Position numbers and translations under genes: made by a program
DNA from: Paramacrobiotus richtersi
Lineage: Eukaryota; Tardigrada; Eutardigrada; Parachela; Macrobiotidae
NCBI GenBank assembly: GCA_034698045.1
Contig: JAQGAU010000116.1
Coordinates: 1-39,717, forward strand
Direction of reading: 5' to 3'
DNA length: 39,717 nucleotides
The notes under the pieces: model-generated
The model's database searches: none
The model's input: the letters and a program-made list of their open reading frames with translations, nothing else
What the model was told of the DNA's origin: nothing
In this document: in pieces, positions 1 to 10,558 of the stretch
Position numbering within the stretch: the first letter of the stretch is position 1
Layout: the number at the start of each line of letters is the position of its first letter

Positions 1-2650
1 GCCAACGACGGCTGCCAGCCCACTGCCTTTGTCTTCTGTGAGATGCCCGTCATTGCCTCGCCCTCCGCGGAGGACGCCTTTAATGCCTTCCCGGGCGAAG
101 AATTTCGCCTTCCCTGCCAGGTATGTTATGAAACGTGATCTGTATTATTTAAGTAGATGTCTAGGATTGCCGGTCGTGTTACTGCTCAGCACTGGAGGGC
201 TTTGTTGAGCAGATAAAGCAAGCTTACATTGCGAGAAGTACAGTAAAAGTTTAGACATCAAAAAACAAGCAAAATCGTTACCAGATATCTTAGTACGTGT
301 GCGTAGAGTACCCAAGAAAGAGGCTGCATCATCTCTGGCAAAGGTTATAAATAAGCCTCATACGCGATGCTTTAATTTTATTTTAAACTTTCCATTTTAT
401 TTTGAAATTTTTTTAATTTTTTTACTCATTGTAGTTTTTATTAATTGATTGTCCTTCATTTACTTCGGAATTGTTCAACAAGAAACCAGGATGCGTGTAA
501 ATCAAATAACTGCGCCCATAACAACCAGTATCGATAAATAACATTCATTCTTATGGATGGACACAAATCATAATGGACGAAACGAGACTGCAGACAAATG
601 CGGCAGTGTCCGTAATCGCACAACGCGCTAATTGAATAGTTACGGGCGCCTCCATTAGCCAGGGCCATCACCACCCGTTCCCTTAATTTGTATCAACATT
701 ATGTGCCTCGCAGGCCTATGGATCTCCCTCGCCACTCATCACTTGGCACCGCGTCCTGGCCAACGGGGAATCCATCCCGCTGCCCGCGGTGGCCGCCGCG
801 CCCGCCCCCGCTACCGACCTGCCCCGCATCCCGCCCCCTCTGCTCAACCCGGGCGTCGGGGATCATTACGTCCGCAACGAGGCGGGCACGCTGCGGATCA
901 GCCATGTGGTGCCGCACGATGCCGGCAAGTACTACTGCGTGGCGGAGAACAGTGTCGGCACGGCCCAGGCGCTGGTGGATGTACAGGTCAGTCTGGGCGA
1001 CGATTGCACAATCAATCTAGCAAACGATGATGACCGTTCTGCTAATGATGCGACCAATCATTTTTTATACCGAATCAATAGAATCAACTAATGGTGCGGA
1101 GCCGATTAACGCCCGTTGCACGCCCCTTGTATGAAGGCATTATTGTCATTATTGCACCACTACACACAGTACCATAGTCAAATTACCATTTAGAAGCGAT
1201 TTCATTGTCTATTGGCAATTTTTTAGAATATTTTGATTTGTTCGGTTAGTTTTCCAAGTAGGAAAAAAGATAAAAGTACTCACAGCGGGAATCGAACCCA
1301 CAACCAATATCTTAAAAGCAGTCAGTTTTGATCGTTTGTCTTTAGGTGTCACAACCCTTGTCGAATTTGATCCCGCTGACGGTGGGAGACACCTTTGTCG
1401 TGATAACCTGGAACGGCACCGTCGACGTGCCTAATCTGGGCGCTACGTCCCCGCCACGGGGGCGCCACCACCACCACGTAGAAACGCGGACCCGAATCTC
1501 GCGCCACCTGTACCTGAAATACCGCCGGGTCAAAGACTCCGCCTCCGCCCTATCCACCCACGTCCACGTCGTCCGTCTGGCGCCCCTCAGTCGCAAACAC
1601 CGGGTCAATTCTCTCGCGGCCGCAACCTTGTACGAGTTCTGCATTGAGTTTGAGCCGCACGGCCGACCCAGCACCCTGCTCGATTGCATCACGCTGCGTA
1701 CCATTGAAACGGAAAAGCCGGGGGCGGGGTCCAAGATGGGGTATGTAACGCGGGTTAACTTCTTTACGTGGGCCGTATGAACTGAATAATGGAGAAGTAC
1801 ATAGAACGAAGGCAATATCCAAGTAAAGCTAAACATCGTACAACAGATTGAAAGCGGATAAAAACATTTACCTGTGTGTCGTATTTTTATATTGCTGTAC
1901 ATACACCGCCAGAATCTGAAATGCCGGCAAACTGTGTGCCGGTTAACTGAACGGGAAACCGCTATATAAAGGTCAAACCTGGGTTCTGTTCAACAAAAAG
2001 GAAACTGGCAGTTAAAGGGTAGATAAAGTTATCAAATCAGATAGATTTTTGAAAACCTTTTGGTTTGAAATGTGAATCCAACCAAGCGTTTGAAATTGTG
2101 AAATGCTTTGATTTGAAGTGACGTCAAAGTATGCATGCTATTGCGAGAAACACCGGTTTGATGTCATGGTTTTAAATGTAAAATCCTGACGTTATTATGA
2201 ACACATTGGAGTATACTACCTACGAGGTAAGGTAGGTCTTACCCGCTTTAATAGGCGCTTAGGTAAATGCATAAAGCGGACGCAGACAACCATCAAGTTC
2301 ACGACATGACGCATACTTTCTGTCGCAGGTACCACGAAGGCCCCGCCATCATGTTCGTACTGCTGGTGGCCATCGTGGCCAGTGTGGCGTGTATGTGTTT
2401 CGGGTGCTACGGGTACGCTATCGGGCGGAAACTGTGGAAGTATCGGGGTAAGAAGGGCTTCACGTCGCTTGGCTACTCGGACGAGAGGAATCGGGATGAC
2501 GAGGCCGAGGTGGCGGGACGGGGGCAGGCGCCCACCAACCCTTACAGCACCACCGTCAATCACCGGTACCCCTCGACGGACGCCTACAACTACGCGGATT
2601 CCTCCTATCAAGAGGACAATCCCAAGAAACCGCTCATTGCCAGGATATAA
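1..2650 (+). CDS. LRR-Ig-FN3 single-pass transmembrane receptor, 3' part (5' end outside window)
   Basis: Four exons, 1-120, 714-986, 1346-1740 and 2329-2650, join in frame to 369 residues and a TAA stop. Junctions: CAG|gtatgt, cgcag|GCC, CAG|gtcagt, tttag|GTG, GG|gtatgt, gtcgcag|G; the last intron is phase 2 on both sides. Residues 1-25 look like the end of an LRR C-cap (C5, C13). An Ig domain follows, with C39, W51, the LRI strand at 100-102, D109 and YYC at 113-115; it carries a Pro/Ala-rich insert (about 61-82). Residues 132-262 fit an FN3-like beta domain (VVITW near the start, LYEFCIEF near the end), with a His-rich loop. Exon 4 starts with a hydrophobic helix (about 268-291), then a basic stop-transfer stretch (GRKLWKYRGKK) and a tail of about 75 residues rich in Tyr, Ser and Asp. 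This order is that of LRR-Ig cell-surface receptors (Kekkon/LRFN-like). The ligand is unknown. The upstream LRRs must lie before base 1. The exons are strikingly GC-rich against their introns. Confidence 0.85.
1287..1299 (-). other. tRNA B-box-like motif in an intron
   Basis: On the minus strand the intron before the FN3 exon contains GGGTTCGATTCCC, a perfect T-arm/Pol III B-box. No A-box or acceptor stem is seen at the right distance, so this is at best a fragment of a tRNA or tRNA-derived SINE. The same motif occurs in the fuller tRNA-like sequence at 13443-13514. Confidence 0.25.
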
Positions 2651-3289
2651 CTCGGTCTACTGGACTGTGACCGCATGCGCCGCGGCGTTCGAACCTGTCG
2701 TTTGTCGTGATAATTCAAATCTGCTACATTCTCTCAACTCTTTATTGATCTCTTGAAAACTCAGTTGTACAACTATGTTTAGCTTGATCGTTTTATACTG
2801 TAATTAAGAAGAATTCTAGTCGCAGTGTTACAATTAAATTAAACAGTTCTGTACTACATGCCGGATCGTATCACAAGTGTTTCCAGAAGTTTTACAAACT
2901 ACCAAAGAATTGACATCTAAATCCCTTTACACAGACCCTAAATTTCTGCAGCTAATATTGATTCTGACGGAAAAGCCAAGTTGTTGACAAGCATTAAAAA
3001 GTAAGTACACACACTGTAGCTGAAAGCCAAAGAATCTGACAAAGAGAAATGTGCAATCTAGAGCTCTAAGTTAAACTCTAAAGATACGTTTGTTATTTCA
3101 ACAATTCCTCGAGTTCGGTTACAGAAACAATTGTCAATGAGCGACTTGAGCTACCAACTGTGATCTGCCATAAAATTCGTCTTCATTGAGTTCTTGGCGA
3201 TGTATCACATGGCAGCGCCATTTAACGAGAATTCGTTAATACTGCAGACATAATCATAACAAAAACTGCACTAATCAAAGAGAAAAGGA
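2651..3289. other. Short convergent 3' spacer
   Basis: This is the space between the stops of the receptor gene (plus) and the LRR-ZP gene (minus). An ATTAAA at 2833-2838 could serve as the receptor poly(A) signal. I see no open reading frame with a membrane segment on the minus strand that could add a C-terminal exon to the ZP gene. Confidence 0.4.
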
Positions 3290-6142
3290 TCATTGTACAA
3301 GCAACGAGCCGGCTTGTAAGCCGGTATGCTGCATTAGAACGGAAACTGTATCCTCATCTGCACGCATAACAGATCGTTTGGAGCGCGCACTAGTGGCGTG
3401 GGCCAGCGGCGCCGAAAGCACACTGACCCGTCCCGGTACCTTCCGACTGCCTTTGCGCATATCCGTTGCCATTCGGCAGTAGTCGTTAATGTGGGTGCTC
3501 ATGCACTGGCCAAAGTCGGCCGCCGACGCTTGACACAGACCCACGCTGCAGTGGACGAAAACGTCGCCCGTCGCGCGTCCGCGGAAACGGAAGGGCGTGA
3601 AGGAGAAGCGGTAGCCAAAGTGTGCTGAGGTCTGCAGGAATTGCATATCCGTGGAGGGGTCGGCAAAGCACCTGTGCAATACAAGACATGTTTCAGTATG
3701 GAGACGATACTTTTTACAAGCTTTTTAATAGGTAATATGCCTCAGCCACAAAGTGGTGTAAAGTTAGAGTGTACACAACTCTGCTCGTAGACCACTATGC
3801 TAAAAATAATCACTTTACAAATTCACGGAAAAAAAGGTCCAACTTTTTTCGGTTTGATTCTTTGTGTAAAGCATGCAAACAGATTTTCTCTAGTCAGCTA
3901 GCTAAGGATCGTTGAACAAACAGCACGATATCTAAAAGAAAACAAAATATGAAAATTAATGCCGACTGTCCGGCTTTAGGGTGACTGCCCAGCAACGCTA
4001 ACTGTAATTACCAGCTGACGGCTCAGCGCAGTCTCTCTCTGTCTGCATTGTGGTGAGATTTCTGTCCGGCAGAACCTGTAGGCGGTACTAACGGCTGGGG
4101 CATAAGATCTATTTCCCAAGATTATGTATACTTCGATCTGTGCCATAAGCATAAGGCGAGCGGTCACCAAGGGGGGTCTCCAAGTAAGGGCGAAAAAACA
4201 GCTATAATCAACTTATGGCACAGAGTCGAAGTACGCTGTTGCACTAGAGTATTACAGCCCTGCTCTCCCACAGACCTATGTTAAAGGATTTAAAGTGCAC
4301 CCATTCCGACTGCGAGAGGTATGTACAGCTCCCAGATCGTATAATTTTTCGACGCAATAGCAATCTTTACGCAATCTTTACGATCAGGATTATACAGCTG
4401 ATTACTTGTCAAGCCTGGTCTATGACGTCAGTGTGCCCTGATTGGCCACACTAAAATAATCGGTTATGCCCAATAATCGAAACAATCAGCACAAGGCTGC
4501 AAGCTCGCGAGCTACTATAAAAAACTTCCTTTGTTGGATATAAGCACGTGTTTATAAGCGTTCGTTATTGCTGCTAATCCTTGTGTCTGTCGGTTAACTT
4601 ACCCGTCTCGAATCAGATCATAGCGAACAGTATCTAGGGGATTGTTTGTAGGGGTCGCGTAGCAGGATTCCACACGGATATCCCACTCGCTCGAGTCCAC
4701 TCCCACTGCCAAGATATCGAAGGTGTAACGGCCAACATCGAAGTTATTCGTCGGCACGTGCAACCTACAATGTCAAACATTACGACATTCGGGTACTGCT
4801 GTAACTCTGGTAGCACTTACACAATATTGTGCTGATCTTTGTTGGCGGTGTTACTTGAAACACTACCGCGTGCCATCGTCCTTGACAGAGTAATCGACTG
4901 CTGATTAGCGCCCTCTTTACACCGTATCCGGTATGCCGATTGGTCGGCCCGTTCAACAACCGGACTGTTGATCAAATAATCTATAATGACGTCACTCTGA
5001 ATATCCACCACGGCCACGCATTCCAAATACCGTTCCCCGTTGTCCTCTACACTCACTACCCCACATTGCCCGAAACGGCCGCTTAGAGTTTGAGCGTCCG
5101 TGCTGCCCTGACACATCGGCGCGTTTTGCCCATAAAATCCTTTCAAGGAATACCGGTAGAAGGGCAGCGACCCGTCCAGCTGCAGATGCAGGTTTTGAGC
5201 GTCGCAGGTCACCCTCATGGCCACCGGGTATTCGATCTCCTGATGGTCGTTGCACTGCGGGAGGTCCAGGTCGACAATGGGGATTCCCAGGGCATCGGGA
5301 TTAACCTCTTCTGTAATCTGATTGGGTGCTGTGTCGCACAACGCGTAGTTTGCGTCGCAGAAATACGACATGTAGGGCGCCACAAGGGGGTTCTCGTAGG
5401 TACCGTCGATGGGCGAGGGTATCCGGGAGCGGAGCTCTTTTATATAGCGCTGTAAAGGACAGTCGCAGTTAAAACGGATTCCTATCAACTTGAAGCATTT
5501 TAATCGGGGCAGGTTCACGGTTGTCTCGCGGTCAATGTTGAACTGTTCGTTCTGCACATTCAGGAAGAGGAACTCCAGCGACGGCAACCGGAAGTAACCG
5601 GCAAAATTATTCAACACGTTCGTCAAGTCTTTATTGACTTTGTGGAGGAACTCCACCTGCAGGATGACGAGGTTCGGGAGGTTGACGAAGAATGAGGGTT
5701 CCAGGATGGTGTTGGGCGTGTCCACGTAGATATACAGTGTCTGAATAAGATTCCCAATCTCTTCGTCGATGATGTCCCCGTCTAAATGGAACAACGTCTT
5801 CTCCATGTCTGTCTGATACGTGGCCCATAGTAGATTGACATTGATCCGTTCCCGCGTGCTGTGGGCCTGGTAGGCGTAGGCCCTTAGAACGTCCCGAATG
5901 TGGGCGGGCGCGGCGTTAGTGCAGGTCAGGTCGTCAATGTGGCGGTCGGTCTCGGCGCACCGGAACATTGGGGAGAAGGTGCAGTAGGCCGAGTTGAGAT
6001 GGGAAAGGTCACGCGGCGGGATGGCAGCCATTTTGCAGGTGGCGGGGATTTTGATGCCCTGGAGAAATGTGGGCGCGTGCCCGCGGGTGGCTGCGCAAAT
6101 ACCAGCCACTGCGGCAACGAGGACTATCTTTAGAAGCAACAT
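3290..6142 (-). CDS. Secreted LRR + zona pellucida (ZP) domain protein with furin site
   Basis: Three exons, 6142-4821, 4764-4603 and 3671-3290, give 621 residues. Junctions are ATTGT|gtaagt, ttgtag|G, GACGG|gtaagt and gcacag|G; both introns are phase 2. I chose the ATG at 6140-6142 because it begins a clean signal peptide (about residues 1-18); the upstream in-frame codon is only a TTG. Residues about 130-225 are divergent leucine-rich repeats (LPNLVILQV, LPSLEFLFL, LPRLKCFKL). They are followed by an LRR C-cap with FNCDC (C226, C228) and C262, C269. ZP-N spans about 310-410, with C313, C344, C360, C408 plus C375. ZP-C follows, with the hallmark SCYATP (C475), the LIRDGC turn (C496) and F-x-H-C-S-V-x-L-C (C536, C541), then C551 and C560. 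RSKR at 591-594 is a furin-type site. Only 27 residues follow, ending hydrophobically without a membrane helix or clear GPI signal. ZP modules polymerise in extracellular matrices and cuticles. LRR placed before ZP is uncommon to my knowledge. A further 3' exon cannot be excluded. Confidence 0.85.
4129..4233. repeat. Inverted repeat in intron 2 of the LRR-ZP gene
   Basis: Arms 4129-4149 and 4212-4233 are inverted copies (TACTTCGA..CTGTGCCATAAG) with one or two differences. They flank about 60 bases. This is probably the remains of a small foldback element; no function is suggested. Confidence 0.5.
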
Positions 6143-6701
6143 TTTGACCCAGATAAACACAAATACTTCCAATGATTTCAAATAAACACCGGCGGATGCG
6201 GATGAAGTGTAAGGTGCACAAAATTACATCCGCATTACTTCGTGGTTTGAATAAACAAAATCACGTCAAAAGTCCACATGAGTAAGCGTTTAAGGCGAAG
6301 AAAACAGTGGTTGTTGTGTTATCAGTTATCGGTCGTGGAATTTGTCGGAAAATCAGTGTTTGTCAGGCGTTTGGCTGCCAGATGCTCGCCAGAATGGCCA
6401 CGTGCCTGTTACTGCCGATAAAAGCATTCAGTAGCCGTTGTGTGCCACACTTGGAGTAAGCTCTTATCAGTACGAACTTTATTGGAGTGACAACCTTGTA
6501 CATAGGTATAAGGACTATCAGGTGTTATGGCTAATTGTTTGCACAGTCCACTTGTTCTCGGTTAATAGCTCTTGTCCCCGGATTATGCCTCCTCGATAAG
6601 GCGATACTCAATAATCGAGGTGATTGGCGAGGGACGTTACTGTCAAAGTCAGCGTCTGTGAGCGGTTGGCCGTACGTTTGAGCCAGCTTGCTTCGACAAA
6701 C
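6143..6701. other. 5' flank of the LRR-ZP gene
   Basis: No coding exon recognised. The stretch should hold the promoter of the minus-strand LRR-ZP gene. A small inverted repeat around ATGCGGATG lies just upstream of the start (about 6190-6235). I cannot place a TATA box or initiator with confidence. Confidence 0.35.
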
Positions 6702-7513
6702 GGCTATATATGTACCTCATAACTCATAATTGCTTGTCATAACTCATAACTCATAATTACACTGATAACTCATAAACGCTGGCCATTGCTCACAGGCTGT
6801 GGCCATCAAAGCAACCAGTGGTCAGTTGCGGACATTGCCGGTCACTGACCGATGATTGCAATGACAAAAACTTCGAGAGTGACCACAGGAGAGATCTAAG
6901 AAGTGGTATTGACAAGCCAAGTTGAAATATGACGCTGCCTAATGTGGAACAATGGATTACGCTACTGAACTGCTGCAGAGAGCCTGTTCTGAAACAGTTT
7001 AGCTTTATGGAACACTCATAATCCGCTTTGTGCAGTATGATTCCACGGTTCCGTTTGTAACGCAGGTTATGTTGCTGCTTACTTGTAGCTCCTTAACGTT
7101 ATTGCGTTCAACAAACACTAAGCCTCTCCAAGGGGCATGTAACAGCTTGATTTCCCATACTTATAAGGCTGGTACGACAACCGCACAAAAACATCTGCAC
7201 AAAAACAGTTCCAAGTCTGAACCCCAGGTCACCTATAGGATACCTAATAATATCGCCAGTAGATATGTAGCAGTCAGGGGCACCAGGGTGTGACAAGTAA
7301 GCCCCGAAAAGCGCCGCTGCATTGCTCAATAATTATGGCCTGTGGTGACTGGCAGAGTACTGGTCACTGAAACCATTGACCAGTGGCCGCAACTGACCAC
7401 TTGTGGGTTTGATGACCACCGCCTATGAGTAATAATGACCAGCGTTTATGAGTTATGAGTGCGATTTATGAGTTATGACCAGCAATTATGAGTTATGAGG
7501 TACATATATAGCC
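6702..7513. mobile_element. Non-autonomous DNA transposon with long TIRs and 9-bp TSD (Mutator-like)
   Basis: The 812-bp element starts GGCTATATATGTACC and ends in its exact inverse. The inverted ends extend about 150 bp each (6702-6854 and about 7362-7513) with a few differences. The heptamer CTCATAA recurs many times in both arms. It is flanked by a perfect direct repeat, TCGACAAAC, at 6693-6701 and 7514-7522. Long TIRs plus a 9-bp duplication are typical of Mutator-like elements. The interior (about 500 bp) encodes nothing recognisable, so it depends on a transposase elsewhere. Confidence 0.8.
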
Positions 7514-7548
7514 TCGACAAACGTATTACCCGCGTCCTGGCTGTTGGA

Positions 7549-7566
7549 CACACACACACACACACA
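7549..7566. repeat. (CA)9 microsatellite
   Basis: An uninterrupted CA dinucleotide run lies 26 bases beyond the right target duplication of the Mutator-like element. Confidence 0.95.
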
Positions 7567-7875
7567 GTTTTTTGCGATAACTTAGTTTAAAATTCGTTTA
7601 TTCATCAAAAATTAGAAATATCGACGTTGCAGGTTCGCCAAAACGTGACCAAAGTTTTGAGTTCTAAAGCTGAACCGCTTACTAAGAGAGTTTATTGTCT
7701 CCTTGCAACGGGGCTTTGTCCCCTTTACGCAGTGGACATTACGACAGTAGCGAAAGAACACAGCAGGTGAATAAAAACAGTTCATACTACTGATAACAAC
7801 AAGCAAATAACAAACAAAAACAGCGACAAAAAATACGATGCTTTTGAAGCTGTTACGGAACAACAGTTTAGTGTA
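7567..7875 (-). repeat. Probable 3' untranslated tail of the LINE
   Basis: This lies directly 3' of the ORF2 remnant on the minus strand. A short stretch near 7690-7740 (TTTATTGTCT...GCAACGGG...GTCCC) resembles 18402-18450, suggesting a second tail fragment of the same family there. No gene is recognised in either place. Confidence 0.35.
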
Positions 7876-9560
7876 TCAACATTTCAACACATTACAGTGC
7901 TTTTTAATATAATCAAGTTCGGTCCATTCAACACTGTTGAGTGCAGTCCGAAAGGTCCTTAAAGAACTGTACGCTTCCACAGGCAGGCTTAGTTCATTCC
8001 AAAGAGAGGCTACCCTATCCACAAGTGATTCATGGACTGGGGGAAGAGCAATTCCACAAAGAAATGTCGGCGCCGGTCTTATCGGGTACGGATGAGCGGA
8101 CAAATGTTTCTTGGATCTCGTATAACCTGAAACAGCAGACAAGGAAGCAGCAGATTGTCATATTTAACAAAGAACCGTTCACACAGCGGTGTCCGATTGA
8201 AGACTAACTTGTAAGCCAAGATTAGCGATTTCTTCAACCTACAGTACGTACTTCAATACTAGGTAAGTGCAGTCGCTGTTGGCGGGCACTGAGAGACCGA
8301 AGCGAAGGAAGTATGTAAAGGACATCTAAACTATGGGCTACTTGAGCAGCCAAATGGCACCGGAATTCTTATTTACTTTCTTATTTTGTTAATTATTTAC
8401 AATTAAAAAAAATATTTAATAAATAAATAGTGACCGACCGAATGACGGACCGACATCGAAAACCATTTGAGTTGGGTATTGAGGACCTTCGCTCCGCTTC
8501 GGTCGATTATCCCATTGCAGTTCACGTGTTTATTGCTGTACCATTGTATTATACGTGTACAAACACATAAAGAAAAGCAAGCAGAAAGATCTCATCTAAA
8601 CCGACAGAATCGGGTACCGTACCCATAACACAAAGGGCATTTCCCTTTTGCATTAACATGGACAATTTCTGTCGTAAGAATTCTTTTGAACGCGGTTCTC
8701 CCGTGATCGCGATGAGATCTCTTCCGATTTTGTCGACTATCCTTTTCGTGCCTTGTCCCCAAGTACCGTATATTTCAAAAACTGCAGTTCACGTAATCTC
8801 GAGCCATATTCAGTAAGACTGCTGCCCAGCCGAATTGATCTCACAAATGTTTCCAAACAGTGTTTGAGTTTATTGCGACTTGTTTTATGAACTGGTGATA
8901 CAGTTGGACTACAATAATCAAACAATGGCAATACCAGCGAATTGAACAAACACATGCGAGCAGCTGAGTCGATATGCCGAGATAGAAACTGAATATAACG
9001 GCTTCGCTTATTGCATTTCATCACCACATTTTCAGTATGTTGTTTCCAGTTTAAGCTACGGTCGAGTGTTAAGCCCAAATACTTTACCGTGTCCGATTTA
9101 ACAATAAGATCATTATTAAGAAAATAATCGTTGCAGTTCTCAATATTTCGCCTCTTTGCAAAGCACACGTGCACCGATTTTGAAGCGTTAAAAACAAGTT
9201 TCTTCTCAGCAGCCGACTGAGCAATAGAGTTGATGTCACACTGAAGTACTTCACAATCGCCTTCTGACTTCACAGGACGATAACAGCGAGATCATCAGCA
9301 AACTGCAAAACTTGAGTTTTTGATTTCAGTTGTTGAAAAAATTCTTTTGATCTAACAATACCATCGTAATAGAATAAAACCAACGATAAATCAAAGCCAA
9401 GTTCATTAATGGCGGTTTTGTAGACCCACTGTAGCGAAATGGTGGTGCCATAAACATTATCAGACTTCAACGGTTCAACCTTTCCTTCCATAACTGCAGT
9501 AACCTCTTGCAGTGCCGGTGCCGCAAAGTTCTGTTCCGTCCATGCTACAATTTTAGTACA
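7876..9560 (-). pseudogene. Decayed non-LTR retrotransposon reverse transcriptase (ORF2 fragment)
   Basis: Minus-strand fragments in different frames read in the right order for the C-terminal half of a LINE ORF2. About 9560-9273 ends with LQFADDLAVIV, where FADD is the catalytic YxDD-type box of reverse transcriptase. About 9273-8737 contains VKYLGLTLDRSLNW, the typical sequence downstream of the palm, followed by a thumb-like region. About 8220-8143 gives RTPLCERFFVKYDN and 8142-7876 gives RVASLWNELSLP, the usual C-terminal tail. Frame changes occur near 9272 and 8140, and a non-coding stretch (about 8220-8730) with an inverted repeat (GACCGAAGCG near 8293 and its inverse near 8500) interrupts it. 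There is no N-terminal RT part or endonuclease. A jockey/CR1-type origin is likely but not proven. Confidence 0.75.
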
Positions 9561-9823
9561 ATGCGTGGTTGTCTGTGCAGTGTGCCCTAGCGTATGTTTG
9601 ACCGAGCGAGCGAAGCGAGCGAGGTTTATGCTTCGAAAGCTGGGCCAAAAGTCACTTCGCGTTTTACCGTTTTCTCGAAAACCTATCATTAGATTTTCAT
9701 GTTGTTTTCTGCATTGGGTTCCTATTCTGTGTTTGTCGTGGGGGAAAATAGTGGTTGTGGTTGGAAAAATCGGGGAGCCCGGATATCCGGACTTGGAATT
9801 TTCCCGTAGACTTCCATGTTATA

Positions 9824-9883
9824 AGTGGCGTAGCGTGGTGAAGACTCCACCTTAGTGGTACAGCGTGGCGAAGACTCTACATG
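9824..9883 (+). repeat. 30-bp tandem duplication
   Basis: Two adjacent 30-bp units, 9824-9853 and 9854-9883, share the frame AGTGG...AGCGTGG.GAAGACTC.AC with a few differences. They sit in an otherwise anonymous stretch (9561-10558) where GAGCGA-type low-complexity runs also occur (9600-9630 and 10077-10110). Confidence 0.7.
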
Positions 9884-10558
9884 GGGGACTAACATAGTTC
9901 TGTCTCCCTAACGGAACTATTTTTAATAGGATTTTGCTGTCTTTATGGTGTACTGCTGCACATAGCCTGCCGACGTCCATAGGGTAAAAAGACAACATTT
10001 TCTGACTTTCTCAGAGGTTGATCCCTGAACCGGTTTGCTCTGCGTTATTTGAACAACGCATTAAATGCGGTGGGTGCAGCGAGCGAGCGCAGCGTAGCGA
10101 GCAAGCCCATCGCGTCGGAAATATCAAATATGTGACTGACGGAGCTGCGCCGATGGCACAATACTTTGTCGGCCGTAATGGCGCGCCGGATACGCCATAT
10201 CCGTGCTGTGGAAAAGGGCTTTATCAATGTGGGCGGGCCGAAATTTAGGGGAGCTTATGCTCCGAGTTCACGTCATAATTATCATAATTGGAATCTTTAC
10301 ATGTGTTAGAACGGAACCTGGGTTACACCTTGATAGATGTAAAAGTCTTTTCGTACGGTTTGTCACCAGCTCTGAGCTCGCTCGGTCTACAAGCACGAAA
10401 GAATGAAGTGCTATCTAGAATTATTATTTCTACGTTGTGTCGGTTTGCTCGTGAATTCTCCGTTTCATGATATCTGTGCTGAGCGACCTAGCTTTATAAT
10501 TAGCTTGTCCATGGTATGTAAAAGTCTGACACGAAAGATTTGATCGCATAAGTTTGCC

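Noticed and set aside
7612-7863. Minus-strand hydrophobic ORF as a membrane protein
   Set aside because: It lies in the tail of the LINE remnant, lacks splice or start support, and its second half is basic and repeat-like.
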